From positions 25,850,323-25,914,322 of the forward strand of contig NC_089867.1 of assembly GCF_036373705.1 (NCBI RefSeq): a stretch of DNA of 64,000 bases, written 5' to 3'. This DNA is from Amia ocellicauda. Taxonomy: Eukaryota; Chordata; Actinopteri; Amiiformes; Amiidae. The notes under the pieces were generated by a model, which searched no databases, was not told where the DNA came from, and was given only the letters and a program-made list of their open reading frames with translations. Shown here one piece after another: positions 12,856 to 24,592 of the stretch (positions within the stretch are counted from its first letter, which is position 1; each line of letters starts with the position of its first letter). A program made the position numbers and the translations under genes.

Positions 12856-13925
12856 AAAAACTGGCGGCCGGTCAGCCTCCTGTGCACCGACTACAAGATA
12901 CTGGTTGTCCCCTGTCAGCCCTGCTGTACGTCCTCTGTTTGGAGCCGTTCATGCAGGTGAGAGAGCAACTGAAAGCCCTGGCCTACATGGACGCGCCAAG
13001 AGTGAGGTCTACCTCTCCCAGGCATGGCCTGTCAGCCGTGGCCCGCCGACCGTGTTCCCTGTGAAGCCAGCCATCAAGGTTCTGGGGATCACGATCAATG
13101 GGACCAACACGGGCACCCAGAGCTGGGAGGAAGCCTTAACCAAGGTACAAAGGCTGGAGCACAAGGACCTTGACGATGACTGGGAAGGTGCTAGTTGTAA
13201 AGGCCATCCTCTTCCCTTTTCTTCTCTATGTAGGCATGATATTTCCACCAACAGTCATACCGATAAAATGATCACAAGAATCATATTTCAGTGTGTCTGG
13301 GGGAGTAAAATGGAGAGGTTGAAACGAGTGCAGATGGTGAAGGGCGCCCTGGATGGAGGTAGGGGGGTCCCAGACGTTTTGTGGCTCCTTAAGGCACAGG
13401 GGCTGCATACGTGGTTAAGAACATCCAGGCTGCTGACAAGAAAGTGAATTTTATGAACCGCTTTTACTTTGCCAGCAGCCTGAGACCACTCGGTCTCTGC
13501 ATCCATGGACAACACCAGGCCGCACTCGTGGGATCCCCCGTTGTTCTACAGGGCGCTCCAAGCCTTCGCACTCGAAGTAGGCCTCCACAAAGCCGTGCTG
13601 GTCTCCTGGGACTACAAGACCATCTGTAATCAGATGAGATCTACCCAGGAGACCAGCAGAATAGAAGATTTTCCTCCCAAAACCTGCTGGAATATCTGGG
13701 CTAACGCTACACAGAAAGATGTCTCCTGGATGGCTGTGAGTCGGTGTCTCCCCACTCGAGTGTTCATGTACAGAAGGGGCCTGGCCCTGTTTGACACCTG
13801 CCCCTACAAGGGCTGCCTGGGAAGTGAGACAGAGATCATATTTTTACGGACTGCCCCTCTGCTTGCAGGGTCTGGCTCTTGTTCTGTCCATTCCTCCACA
13901 GGCTTTTATTCCTTTATTGATAAAT
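12856..13925 (+). pseudogene. Degenerate LINE reverse-transcriptase fragment (L1/Tx1-like)
   Basis: Translated pieces in shifting frames include LKNWRPVSLL, LCLEPFMQV, LKALAYMD, KVLGITINGTNTGT and later an RT-downstream region. These match, block by block, the minus-strand LINE relic at 32.0-33.2 kb. The YMDD catalytic segment is largely deleted here: YMD is followed directly by unrelated codons, about 60 residues are missing, and several frameshifts occur. It is an old, dead copy; AT-rich sequence follows at its 3' side. Confidence 0.75.
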
Positions 13926-14073
13926 GATTGTTTTTTTAAAACAATTTTAATTGTTTTTAATGAGATTAATTGTTTTTAAATAGCACTGGTTTATTTATTT
14001 TTGAATGTTTTGATGGTTTTGTTTTTTTTATTTGTCAAATGCATTGATCGTTATTGTTCTTATAAATGATCAG

Positions 14074-14106
<33 letters not shown>

Positions 14107-14500
14107 TTATTTTTTCTGATGCATTATCCATTAATTATCAATGCATTTGACTGTTTTTGTTATATTTTGTTGGTTTCGCAGTTTGCCATTTATCACAAAT
14201 GTAATTGTTTTGATTGATCTAATGATTTTAATGATTTTCTTATTTTGTATTTTGGTTTAAACACTTTAGGATTTTAAAAGTTGTAAGTGATTTTAGAATT
14301 GAATTTAAAAACATTTTAATCATAAGTATTAAAATTGTGAATGGTTTTAATTGTAATGTAAAAACTATTTTATTTAAAAACCAAGGAACCAATCACAGAT
14401 TTATGTAGGGATTCGTAAAGGAGGATATTCTCATTCTCATATTTGATTGGTTCAACTTGCCTTTTAATTGAAACTAATTATGCTGTTGATATCAGTGGAT
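13926..14500. repeat. AT-rich DNA with (ATT)n microsatellite
   Basis: Strongly AT-rich sequence with an (ATT)n tract at about 14074-14106. There are no genes. It may be the 3' tail region of the adjacent LINE relic. Confidence 0.55.
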
Positions 14501-14506
14501 CACATA

Positions 14507-16000
14507 CAGTGGCTCTCAAAAGTATTCACCCCCCTTGAACTTTTCCACATTTCATTGTGTTTTTTGCCCCTGATCAACACAAAAAATGTCTATAATGTCA
14601 AAGTGAAAAATATAATCTGCAAATTGTTCTAAATGAATTACAAAACAGAAAATAATTGAATGCATAAGTAATCACCCCTTCAGTCAATATTTGGTAGAGG
14701 CATCTTTGGCAGCAATTATAGCCATGAATCTATGTGTATAAGTCTCTAACAGCTTTGCTCATCTGGACACAGCATTTTTTGTCCATTCTTCTTTCCAAAA
14801 TTGCTCAAGCTCCATCAAGTTGAATGGTAACCTTTTGTAAACAACAATTGTCAACTTTTTCCACATATTCTCAATGGGATTTGACTGGGCCACTCTAGGA
14901 CATTGACCGTTTTGTTTTTAAGCCACTCCAGTGTGGCTTTGGCTGTATGTTTGGGGTCATTGCCCTGCTGGAAGATGAATCTTCTCCCAAGTTCCAGGTC
15001 TCTTGCAGACTTCAGCAGGTTTTCTTCCAGGATTTCTCTGTACTTTGCTGCATCCATTTTGGCCTCTATCTTTACAAGGTATCTTGGCCCTGACAAGAAG
15101 CATCTCCATAGCATGATGCTGCCGCCACCATGCTTCACGGTAGGGATGGTGTTCTCAGGATGATGTGCAGTGTTAGGCTGGTGCCAAATGCAGCGCATAG
15201 CGTTGAGACCAATTTTGGTCTCATCAAAAAATAGAATCTTCCTCCACTTGGTCTCAGAGTCTCTCACATGCCTTCTGGCAAGCTGAGATTTGATGTGAGT
15301 TTTTTTCTCTCCCATAAAGGCCACTATTGTGAAGCACCAAGGCTATTGCTGCAGTCTGCACAGCGTCTCCTGGCTCAGCCGTGGAAGACTGTAACTCTTT
15401 AGAGTTGCCATTGGCCTCTTGGTGGCCTCCCTGACTAGTGCCCTTCTCGCCCGGATACTCAGATCTTGAGGACGGCCTGATCTAGGCAGATTTACAATTG
15501 TGCCATATTCTCTCCATGTCTTAATAATGGACTTTACTGTGCTATGGGGGATAGTCAATGCCTTGGAAATGTTCTTATATCCAACCCCTGACTGGTGCTT
15601 TTGAAGAACCTTATTCCAGATTTGATTTGAATGTTCCTTCCTCTTCATGATGTAGTTTTTGTTAGGAATTGTACTAACCAACTGTGGGACCTCCCAATTG
15701 AGCAGCGGTGGACTCCATTCAACTAATTACATGACTTCTAAAGACAGTTGGTTTCACTACAGCTCAATCAGGTGTGTCATAGCAAAGGGGTGATGACTTA
15801 TGCATTCAATTATTTTCTGTTTTGTATTTGTAATTAATTTAGAACAATTTACAGATTCTATTTTTCACTTTTTCAATTTTTTCACTGACATTATGAAAAT
15901 GTTCTGTGTTGATCAGCGGGGAAAAACTCCTGATTAAATCCATTCTGATTTCAATGACGTGGAAAAGTCCAAGGGGGGTGAATACTTTTTACAGCCACTG
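14507..16000 (-). mobile_element. Tc1-like DNA transposon, inactive
   Basis: The element is bounded by TA dinucleotides (14505-14506 and 16001-16002). Its ends are inverted: CAGTGGCTCTCAAAAGTATT at the left mirrors AATACTTTTTACAGCCACTG at the right. The transposase reads on the minus strand in two pieces. A paired-like DNA-binding N-terminus with GRPQ-type linker is at 15343-15681, and a catalytic part with FFDETKI and NDPKHTAKA at 14851-15324. A stop separates the two, the second catalytic Asp appears changed to Gly (QQGND), and the frame shifts before the Glu of NPIEN. It therefore cannot encode an active enzyme. Confidence 0.9.
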
Positions 16001-16002
16001 TA

Positions 16003-16500
16003 TTTACCTCATTAAAAAAAGCAATAACCATGTAAAAGAAGGCATTCTTGAATTGTTATTGGTGCATGATGGGAAATACAGGGTGTAGCAGCAAGATAAG
16101 ATGACCATTACAGGGGTGTGTTGAGCTTTATAAACAAATACAGCATGTTCTGTTCATTGAAATAAATACAATGAAAATAAACACAGTTATATAGTTAAAA
16201 ACAAGTGCTTTTTGGACACGTTGAATCGGATTAATTGATGCTGACAATCTATGATCCATTCAGTGAAATATATATTGTGTGACTGTAGCAATGTGAAAGT
16301 TGAGGCACCGATCATATGTTGTATCAGAGTAGCCACTGAAAAGTTAATGTTTATGCCAGACGCAGTGCTCAGTAAGGTTATTTTTGAAGTGCCATTTATC
16401 TACAAGGTTAAATAAATAAACTAGATCATATTTTGCTTTAAATGGCAGAAGCAGATTACATCATATTTCCCAGATTATTATTCAGTCGACTCGCTTACTC
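16003..16500. other. Upstream region of the plus-strand elastase
   Basis: AT-rich sequence between the Tc1 end and the TATA box. It presumably holds the promoter-proximal elements of the elastase gene. No coding potential was seen. Confidence 0.45.
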
Positions 16501-16509
16501 TATAAAAGA
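16501..16509 (+). promoter_or_regulatory. TATA box of the plus-strand elastase
   Basis: CTCTATAAAAGAG lies 42 nt upstream of the start codon, the same arrangement as in the divergent paralogue. Confidence 0.78.
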
Positions 16510-16542
16510 GCATCTTCCACTTGGCAACATTGAAGACCAGTC

Positions 16543-19500
16543 ATGCTTAAGTTTGTGGTCCTTGCGTTTCTTGTTGCTGGCGGTAAGTTAGAAAATACAA
16601 TGTATTTGATGTTTTCTGGGGATATCTTCTTTGTAAATGGTGTAAATGTATTATTATTTTGCAACATTCCTATCCAATGATGGATGAAACATGCGTGGAA
16701 AAGGGGGAGAGAGCAGTATAGTCCTCTCCAGCCATGTCCTGCATTTCAGATTATGTCCGTTTCCCCATCCTCCTAATGGACGCCCACTTCTTTATGGTTC
16801 TCTCTGTATTGGGGAACCGCTGTGTGTGTTTACAGTGTAATGCACGTCAAACTAGAATAATTAAATGATTAGCTGAATTGAGAACCTGGGCTGTCAATTC
16901 AGTTCCCAGGATGGAATCGAAGACACACTATTATGTTGTATTTTTTGCCTCAGGACTCTACTTGTGTGGAACCCCAGACCTGGTTTAGGGATCCTTCAGG
17001 CCGTGACATTACATTAATCTGACCTCATTCTTGCAGACCTTGTTTTGTCTGAGTTGCGTGTTGTGTATCGTAGCGTACGGCTGTGGGCTGCCCACCTTCC
17101 CGCCGGTGGTGACCAGAGTCGTGGGCGGAGTGGACGCCAGACCCCACAGCTGGCCCTGGCAGGTAACACAACAGGAGTGAAAGTCACACTCACTGCGTCT
17201 ACACGGCCACTTATATTACGCTAGTACTCGTGAGTATTCAATATACCGAATATATATACTATTGTGAATATTATCTGAATGATCGGGCTCTGGATATTCA
17301 GAGTGCCGGGGGGGTTATTAAACTTAACCAACTGTGCTAGGTGGACCCATTAATATTTCTTTTTAATACTCAAGCTTCAGAGATTTATATCGATGGTTCC
17401 CAGCCCAGTTCCCAGTGCAGCCTCATGTCTGCTGGTGTTCCTCCCAGCCGCAGTTGTAGTCTACTTATTTCTCTATGAAGGACGATAGAGACGGCTTCAA
17501 TAGTCAGGAGAATTAATATTTTCTTTTCTTTTCTGGAAATCAGATCTCTCTCCAGTATTCGAGCGGTGGCAACTGGTATCACACTTGTGGTGGCACCCTG
17601 ATCGCTCGCAACTGGGTCCTCACTGCTGCTCACTGCATCAGGTAAGAGAGAAGAGAGACTCGCAACACACACAAACAACAGTACAGTATAGTACACTGGG
17701 CCATCTGTGGTTTTTACAAGCTTTTAGGAGCCAGCTGGTTCCTACTCTGACCAGGGGAAACTTATAGTGGGTCTGCCTCAGTTGGCTTTTAAAATGATCA
17801 TGAATTGCATTGATCAAACCAGTCTTACTGAACTGTGTACCTGAACTTTGTAATCCAACCACCGAAGGTGTTGAACTATCCAGTATGTGACCATATGAGC
17901 GATGAATTGTGGTCTTCATGGTCTTCTCTCTCTCTCTCTCTCGTGGTCCTTTAGCAGTCGCAACACTTACAGAGTGGTTTTGGGCAAGCACAACCTGAAG
18001 CAGAATGAGGCTGGATCTCTCGCCATCTCTGCTGGAAAGATCATCGTGCATGAACAGTGGGACTCTGCCAGAATCCGGTGCGACTGGGTCTGGGGGTGCA
18101 GTGCAGCCCCAACTATGGTGGGATCGCAACCCGAGTTAAAGGAGTCTTGTGTTTTGAGCTCTGACTCCAGGCTTTCTGTCCCGCAGTAACGACATCGCCC
18201 TGGTGAAGCTCCAGAGCGCCGTGACCGTCAGCAACTCCATCATGCCTGCTTGTCTTCCCGCCTCCGGGACAATCCTGCCCAACAATGCGCCTTGCTACGT
18301 CACCGGCTGGGGCCGCCTGTGGAGTGAGTATCCTGAGCCCCAACTTGAGCCTCTCCCTGACCTCTGGAGGGACAGTCCTGTGTCAGGTCATCCCATTGTC
18401 AACCGTCAACACTGCTCTCCTCTCTCTGAACATCAGTTACCTGACGTCTGTGCTGTGTCTTACCGTTGGCAAGTGTTGTTGATGTCTTTGTCTTACTGTT
18501 GTTGTTGTTTTTGCTGTGATTATTGTGCGTCTCATGGGACAGGAGTAAAGTGTTGGGTTTGTGTCCTCAGCGAACGGTCCCCTGGCTGACAACCTGCAGC
18601 AGGCCCTCCTCCCCGTGGTGGACTATGCCACCTGCTCTCGGAGCGACTGGTGGGGCAGCCTGGTGACCCAGAGCATGGTGTGCGCCGGAGGAGACGGACA
18701 GTTGTCCAGCTGCAATGTGAGTCTCGGCACCGCCGGTGGTCTACAGTTAAATGCAGTGAACCTCCGGGGGCTGCCGGTGTTACTGGAGCTCTCCTGCAGT
18801 CGGGCGATGCACAGACCTGTTAATGGGAGTTGAGTGCGCTTCGTTGTCGCTTTTTAGAGCAGGGCAGCATGGCCTGCCATTATGTGCCGGTGGGGCCCAT
18901 AAGTAAAGATTCTTCAACAAAACAAATCAGCGCTTCAACATTACAAACTTTATGAACCGCATATTATTGTAGGTTTTGCAGATAATAATGCTGTGACTTC
19001 ACTCGGAGACCGAATAACTTTTTAAACTTTTTTTGCTGAGAATTTAACGACTGGGGTGCAAAAATGCATTATGTTATGGGGCCCAGTACAACAGTGTGGG
19101 GGCCATTGTGGGCCACAGCACCGCTCCTGTATATAGTGCATAGGTTGTGTGTTGGGAAGCGATGTGTGAAAATACACAGGAAGCCAGAGAAGAGAAGCAG
19201 GAGCCGATAGTGTAGGTGGTGATGAAACGTACACACCAGGGACAGGACCAGGAGGGAAGGGAATGGAAATTGAGACTTGACTGGCCTTCCTGTGTCCAGG
19301 GAGACTCTGGTGGCCCTCTGAACTACCAGGCTAGAGACGGGTCCTGGGAGGTCCATGGTGTGGTGAGCTTCGGCTCCAGTCTGGGCTGCAACTATTACAA
19401 GAAGCCCTCAGTCTTCACCCGCGTCAGCGCCTACATAGGCTGGATCAATAACGTGAGTACTGCCAGTCTGTCCCCTACACAACCCCCTCAACACACACAC

Positions 19501-19892
19501 AGCCCTGCACACGCACACGCACACACAACACACACACACACACACACACACAACCCTGCCAGCTGCACAGCCCTCACACCCTTCACTCACATACAGCTCC
19601 CATCTTGCTCACAAAGCCATTTAGGGGGGCAGGGGCTCAAACCCAAAAAAGGGACCCCCTGCAAAGTGCGGTCTGGGGGGCAGGCTACTCAGGATCAAGG
19701 GCACTTTTTGAGTCTAGGGGAAAGGGGCAATGTGGACTCATATCAGGCTAAGTATTGCAAATTCCCTTCAATAGCCCTTGTCTTTATATTGTGTGTTGAC
19801 AGTGTTGTGCATGCTGCTCTAAAATTGATTAGTTACATCTTTATTTTTAATTTTCTCCTTTTCTCTTTTTCCAGGCAATGGTTAACAACTAA
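16543..19892 (+). CDS. Elastase-2-like (CELA2-type) serine protease, plus-strand copy
   Basis: Eight exons with GT-AG borders: 16543-16582, 17074-17162, 17544-17641, 17955-18077, 18187-18323, 18571-18716, 19300-19452, 19875-19892. They total 804 nt (267 residues). All exon lengths equal those of the minus-strand copy except exon 7, which has one more codon. There is a signal peptide ([13 protein letters not shown]), the propeptide Cys in CGLPT, activation at R-VVGG, and the triad His (LTAAHC), Asp (NDIALVKL) and Ser (GDSGGPLN). The pocket has Ser189-Ser190 (LSSCN), Gly216 (SFGSSLGC) and Ser226 (KKPSVF), the same set I recall for human CELA2A, so cleavage after Leu/Met/Phe is expected. The last exon encodes AMVNN. 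AATAAA follows at 19935. Exocrine pancreas expression is inferred from the family. Confidence 0.94.
19487..19552 (+). repeat. (CA)n microsatellite in elastase intron 7
   Basis: An imperfect then near-perfect CA dinucleotide run lies inside the last intron. Confidence 0.8.
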
Positions 19893-19934
19893 AGAAGAGT
19901 ATGGTACCTGGTTGTGTGAAACTGCTGCATAAGA

Positions 19935-19940
19935 AATAAA
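19935..19940 (+). terminator. Polyadenylation signal of the plus-strand elastase
   Basis: AATAAA stands 43 nt past the stop codon, followed by an ATGAAATG-rich stretch. Confidence 0.65.
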
Positions 19941-19984
19941 ATGAAATGAAATAAGAGTTGTGCTTTGTAAAGGCATTCCTTCTT

Positions 19985-22260
19985 CCAGTGTGTGAGGTGA
20001 AACCGCACTGCACAAGCATGCGCAGTGTGCAAGAGCCCCATTAACCAGGCTAATCCTGCAGATTGTTGATATATTATTCCCCTGATGGTTACATTAAATA
20101 CATTCTGTGGATATGCCTAAACAATAAAATGATTCAGATTCAAATCCAAGGTGAAAATGCACCTTCTCTCATTCCCGCCCTGCTATTGGCTGCTGGATCT
20201 TCTTCTGTGTTAAATGTGTTTGGTGACTCTATACATCACTAGACTGCTAGCGGGTAGAGAAGATTATAAACTGCTGTTTAGACTAAAGCACTTAATTATA
20301 TACATGTGTAATCACGCTAAAATCACTAGCATGATTACACACACACATATATATATACACACACCAACATACACTTTGTGTATTACCCTTCACTAAACTA
20401 CATTGAATATAACTGCTTTAAAATAACCTAAAAAATAAACATTGATTAGCTCTCATCTGGGGGACGTCACATCCACAGTTTCTCCGGCAGGGATTTTCAT
20501 GGGACCTTTCCCATGTGAGCTCATTGCACTCTGACCCAGTAACCCCGCAGCAGAGGCCCCGGGCGCAGGGCCCTGCTCTCACATCCCACATCCTGCTTGT
20601 GTCCAGCACTGCCACCGTGTGGGTTAGATTATAATGACAGGGACACAGGGCGAGCCTGACACTTGCACCCCACAGCAGTGCACTTGCACCCTCCTGCCAG
20701 CCTGAGATGCCGCCCGGGTTTCTGAAGGGCATTGCACAATGAACTGCAGTTTATCTGCTGAAGCTTGTTACAACTTAAGGCCACGATACACTCTGCAATT
20801 TCCATGAAATCCGATTTCTTGAAATCCCAATGTGTGAAATGAGATGAAGTGGTGGCGTAGTCGCAGCTGTATAGAGGCGCTTGGGAGCGACACCACGTGG
20901 TGCAGAGAAAAGCAGGACAGCAGACGCAGAGTAATCACCGTTTTACAGCATATTCAGTTATAGCAGCTTCAGCCAGGCTGTGCACTGCGGCAAAAGAAGG
21001 CGGCTTCACTGAAGTCTATGCAAGTGCACACTCAGTATTTGTTGCAGAAATGTATGAAAGCAACACTAGTTTCAGTTTACTTTGCAAAAATTAATTTGTC
21101 CAACATATTTGTTCAAAACTTGTAGTTTAATATTTTTGCGATATCTAACACTGATAGGCTTATATTGTTTCATGTGTGCATGTATTTATACAAAACGAAA
21201 CACAAAAAACATTGCACACTTTTCTTTGCTAAAACTATTTTTGTTACATTGAATCAGGGGTATAAATGCATAAATCTGGAAGTCGTCACAGTATATTTCT
21301 TAAAAGATCATTTCTCGAGCAGATTTAAACAGATAATGTCCATTATAATGACTGGCGATTGTATGGTTAATACTAGAAGCGCCGACATTTCAAACTACCT
21401 ACAAAAGAACAAACTAAAGTATAATAATGATCGAATAAAACCAGCGCAAATTGAGTACTGTATTTAAATGGAAATATGAACATAAAACAAAAATGATTGT
21501 TATAAATTACATCAAAACGGGTGCACAGTCAAAACGACGAAACAAGTGTTTATTTGCGGCCTAATCACTCAGTGTGACTACAGTTGTAAGGACACTTGTA
21601 ATGCTACACAATGCGTGTGTTTTCAAGCACATGAAACACTGTAGACTGTAGCTGAGGTAGAGATGGCGACTTCAACTTGATTTGTGTTTATGCAGCTAAA
21701 ACGCCGTAGCCATATTTAATACATATATTTAGGAAAAGTCACGAACGAGTGTCCGCAGTGTATTGAGGAACACAGTAATTCAAATTAAATGTGTCAAACT
21801 GACCAGCTCAGTGTTTCTAGTCGATTATTAAGGCGAATCACGCAAGAAACCCATCAGCTGCAGTATCTGCACACAAACTGCGGGAAAATAAACTCTGAAT
21901 TCAAACTCCACTCGTAAAGAAATATTGAAGACAAGGAAAGGATTTGTTTAATTGCATGCATTGCTTTTCTTACAAGGGCAGTGTGAGTAGTTTACCGTAT
22001 CATTTGTGAGCAAAACACCCGTTTGCTGTAGCAATTATAATTTAGTTTGCTCATTATAATGATTTGGTGTTTTTTTAAATATACATTACTATTCTTTTTA
22101 ACCATTAATGTTATACTGTACTATCAATGCCTAGTATTTATTAAATGATTGTGTGGCACAACCACTTAGTCTGTTACACTTATTTTAATAAATGCCCTAT
22201 TAATCAACTAATGCCCATTGATTAACCGATCAAGTATTTTAATCGACTGACAGCCCTGAT
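19985..22260. other. Intergenic DNA, no gene recognised
   Basis: About 2.3 kb without convincing exons. There is a short CA/TA-rich simple stretch near 20335-20365. The remainder is moderately AT-rich with only short chance ORFs. Confidence 0.5.
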
Positions 22261-22265
22261 ATATA

Positions 22266-23486
22266 CACTCACCTAAAGGATTATTAGGAACACCATACTA
22301 ATACTGTGTTTGACCCCCTTTCGCCTTCAGAACTGCCTTAATTCTACGTGGCATTGATTCAACAAGGTGCTGAAAGCATTCTTTAGAAATGTTGGCCCAT
22401 ATTGATAGGATAGCATCTTGCAGTTGATGGAGATTTGTGGGATGCACATCCAGGGCACGAAGCTCCCGTTCCACCACATCCCAAAGATGCTCTATTGGGT
22501 TGAGATCTGGTGACTGTGGGGGCCAGTTTAGTACAGTGAACTCATTGTCATGTTCAAGAAACCAATTTGAAATGATTGGACCTTTGTGACATGGTGCATT
22601 ATCCTGCTGGAAGTAGCCATCAGAGGATGGGTACATGGTGGTCATAAAGGGATGGACATGGTCAGAAACAATGCTCAGGTAGGCCATGGCATTTAAACGA
22701 TGCCCAATTGGCACTAAGGGCCCTAAAGTGTGCCAAGAAAACATCCCCCACACCATTACACCACCACCACCAGCCTGCACAGTGGTAACAAGGCATGATG
22801 GATCCATGTTCTCATTCTGTTTACGCCAAATTCTGACTCTACCATCTGAATGTCTCAACAGAAATCGAGACTCATCAGACCAGGCAACATTTTTCCAGTC
22901 TTCAACTGTCCAATTTTGGTGAGCTTGTGCAAATTGTAGCCTCTTTTTCCTATTTGTAGTGGAGATGAGTGGTACCCGGTGGGGTCTTCTGCTGTTGTAG
23001 CCCATCCGTCTCAAGGTTGTACGTGTTGTGGCTTCACAAATGCTTTGCTGCATACCTCGGTTGTAACGAGTGGTTATTTCAGTCAAAGTTGCTCTTCTAT
23101 CAGCTTGAATCAGTCGGCCCATTCTCCTCTGACCTCTAGCATCAACAAGGCATTTTCTCCCCCAGGACTGCCGCATACTGGATGTTTTTCCCTTTTCACA
23201 CCATTCTTTGTAAACCCTAGAAATGGTTGTGCGTGAAAATCCCAGTAACTGAGCAGATTGTGAAATACTCAGACCGGCCCGTCTGGCACCAACAACCATG
23301 CCACGCTCAAAATTGCTTAAATCACCTTTCTTTCCCATTCAGACATTCAGTTTGGAGTTCAGGAGATTGTCTTGACCAGGACCACACCCCTAAATGCATT
23401 GAAGCAACTGCCATGTGATTGGTTGGTTAGATAATTGCATTAATGTAAAATTTAACAGGTGTTCCTAATAATCCTTTAGGTGAGTG
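22266..23486 (-). mobile_element. Tc1/mariner transposon with perfect 29-bp inverted ends
   Basis: The element is flanked by TA on each side inside TATATA tracts. The left end starts CACTCACCTAAAGGATTATT and the right end is its exact reverse complement over 29 bp. Total length is about 1.2 kb and the single gene on the minus strand fills most of it. Perfect ends and an open transposase mark this as the youngest-looking DNA transposon in the window. Confidence 0.93.
22298..23338 (-). CDS. Tc1/mariner transposase, uninterrupted, DD36E-type spacing
   Basis: An uninterrupted 346-residue frame. An N-terminal helix-turn-helix region (about residues 10-50, with FSRTTISRVYKEW) and a second DNA-binding helix set with basic residues near 110-120 precede the DDE catalytic domain. 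First Asp: WSDESRF. Second Asp: QQDNAPCHKG. Glu: NPIEHLW. I count 36 residues between the second Asp and the Glu, not the 34 of classical Tc1. That spacing fits the DD36E group, known as Incomer in the literature as I recall it. No premature stop is present, so the enzyme may be functional. It excises and inserts its element at TA sites. Activity is inference only. Confidence 0.9.
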   Translation of the reverse strand: MGKKGDLSNFERGMVVGARRAGLSISQSAQLLGFSRTTISRVYKEWCEKGKTSSMRQSWGRKCLVDARGQRRMGRLIQADRRATLTEITTRYNRGMQQSICEATTRTTLRRMGYNSRRPHRVPLISTTNRKKRLQFAQAHQNWTVEDWKNVAWSDESRFLLRHSDGRVRIWRKQNENMDPSCLVTTVQAGGGGVMVWGMFSWHTLGPLVPIGHRLNAMAYLSIVSDHVHPFMTTMYPSSDGYFQQDNAPCHKGPIISNWFLEHDNEFTVLNWPPQSPDLNPIEHLWDVVERELRALDVHPTNLHQLQDAILSIWANISKECFQHLVESMPRRIKAVLKAKGGQTQY

Positions 23487-23488
23487 TA

Positions 23489-23990
23489 TATATATATACA
23501 GCTCTGGAAAAAAAATTAAGACACCACTCCAAGTTCAGAAATCAATGTTACGTGGTCTCTTAATGTTTGTGTGTTATTGTAGTGAAATATATGGTTTGTA
23601 TTATTATGGTGTGTAGTTGTGTATGCTATCCAAAACGGAGACATCGAATATTTTGCTTTTGACAACTTAAAAAGACAAAGACGTGAACAAAGACTAATCA
23701 AGGCTAACTTACCAGTATACGAAATATTTATGAATGTAAATGTATAACTTTTAATGTAATCACTGGCAAATATTTAGCACAGTAACATCAGGACACTAGG
23801 TCTGTGAAAGAGCAACTCCAGCTATAAGATACACGACTGTGATTTGAGGAAAATGAAATGGGAGGGAAGAAATACGAGACTGAAAAGAAATATTTACTTA
23901 ATGTTTATTTAATATTGAATGAATGGCTTTTGCCAATTTCCCACAGTTGTATGTGTACGGGACAGTGTGTAAACTGTGTGTAAACTGTGT
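23489..23990. other. Short spacer, AT-rich, no gene
   Basis: Starts with a TA-rich run and a piece reading CAGCTCTGGAAAAAA, which resembles the end of another Tc1 family. The remainder has nothing recognisable up to the retroviral LTR. Confidence 0.4.
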
Positions 23991-23991
23991 A

Positions 23992-24592
23992 TGTAAGGAT
24001 TTTTATATAACATATTCATATACTAACTGTTGGGGATAATTGAGTTTGGTGGGCATACTGATTATTTAACCTACTGTAACCATGTAACTCATTGTATTGT
24101 ACTCTTATTGTAGGATTAGCCTTTAACAGAAGTTGCAGAGTTAACATTGTTAAAATATCTCACTGGAGGAAATGTTGCCGTGGCAAGGGGGGCTGAAATT
24201 TGTCATTGTTGCAGAAATAATATCATAAATAACATACTCGAGCATAACTATTTCTGTGAAGGTCTAGACAATTGAACTCATGGCCTTCTTCACTCTATCT
24301 TGGAAATGTCAATCCGCAAAACTCCCTATATTTAGATTATATTTTGAGGAACAGCTCAGAGCTAATAATATAAACAATATACATGCTGCTCTTCAGACAA
24401 ACCAGAAATAAGATCGAGTCCCACGTCATCTACTACTAGGCAAACCGTGCAGCTGTGTCAATTGAAACTCTTGAGTGTGTTATGAATGTTATGACTTATG
24501 AGATCGAACACATTTCATGTCTGTCTAGCAACTAGATCTGTAATATGTTTGTAATATCTGTATGTACCTGGCAATCAGACTTCTGACATGTA
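23992..24592 (+). repeat. Left copy of retroviral LTR (U3 part), cut by Tc1 at its TATA box
   Basis: 601 bp beginning TGTAAGGATT, read as identical base for base to 26688-27288 by eye, with a constant offset of 2696 bp. The match stops at the TA of what is TATAAAA in the other copy, where a Tc1 begins. The promoter of this LTR is therefore destroyed. Near-identity of two LTR copies normally means recent insertion or gene conversion. Confidence 0.88.
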
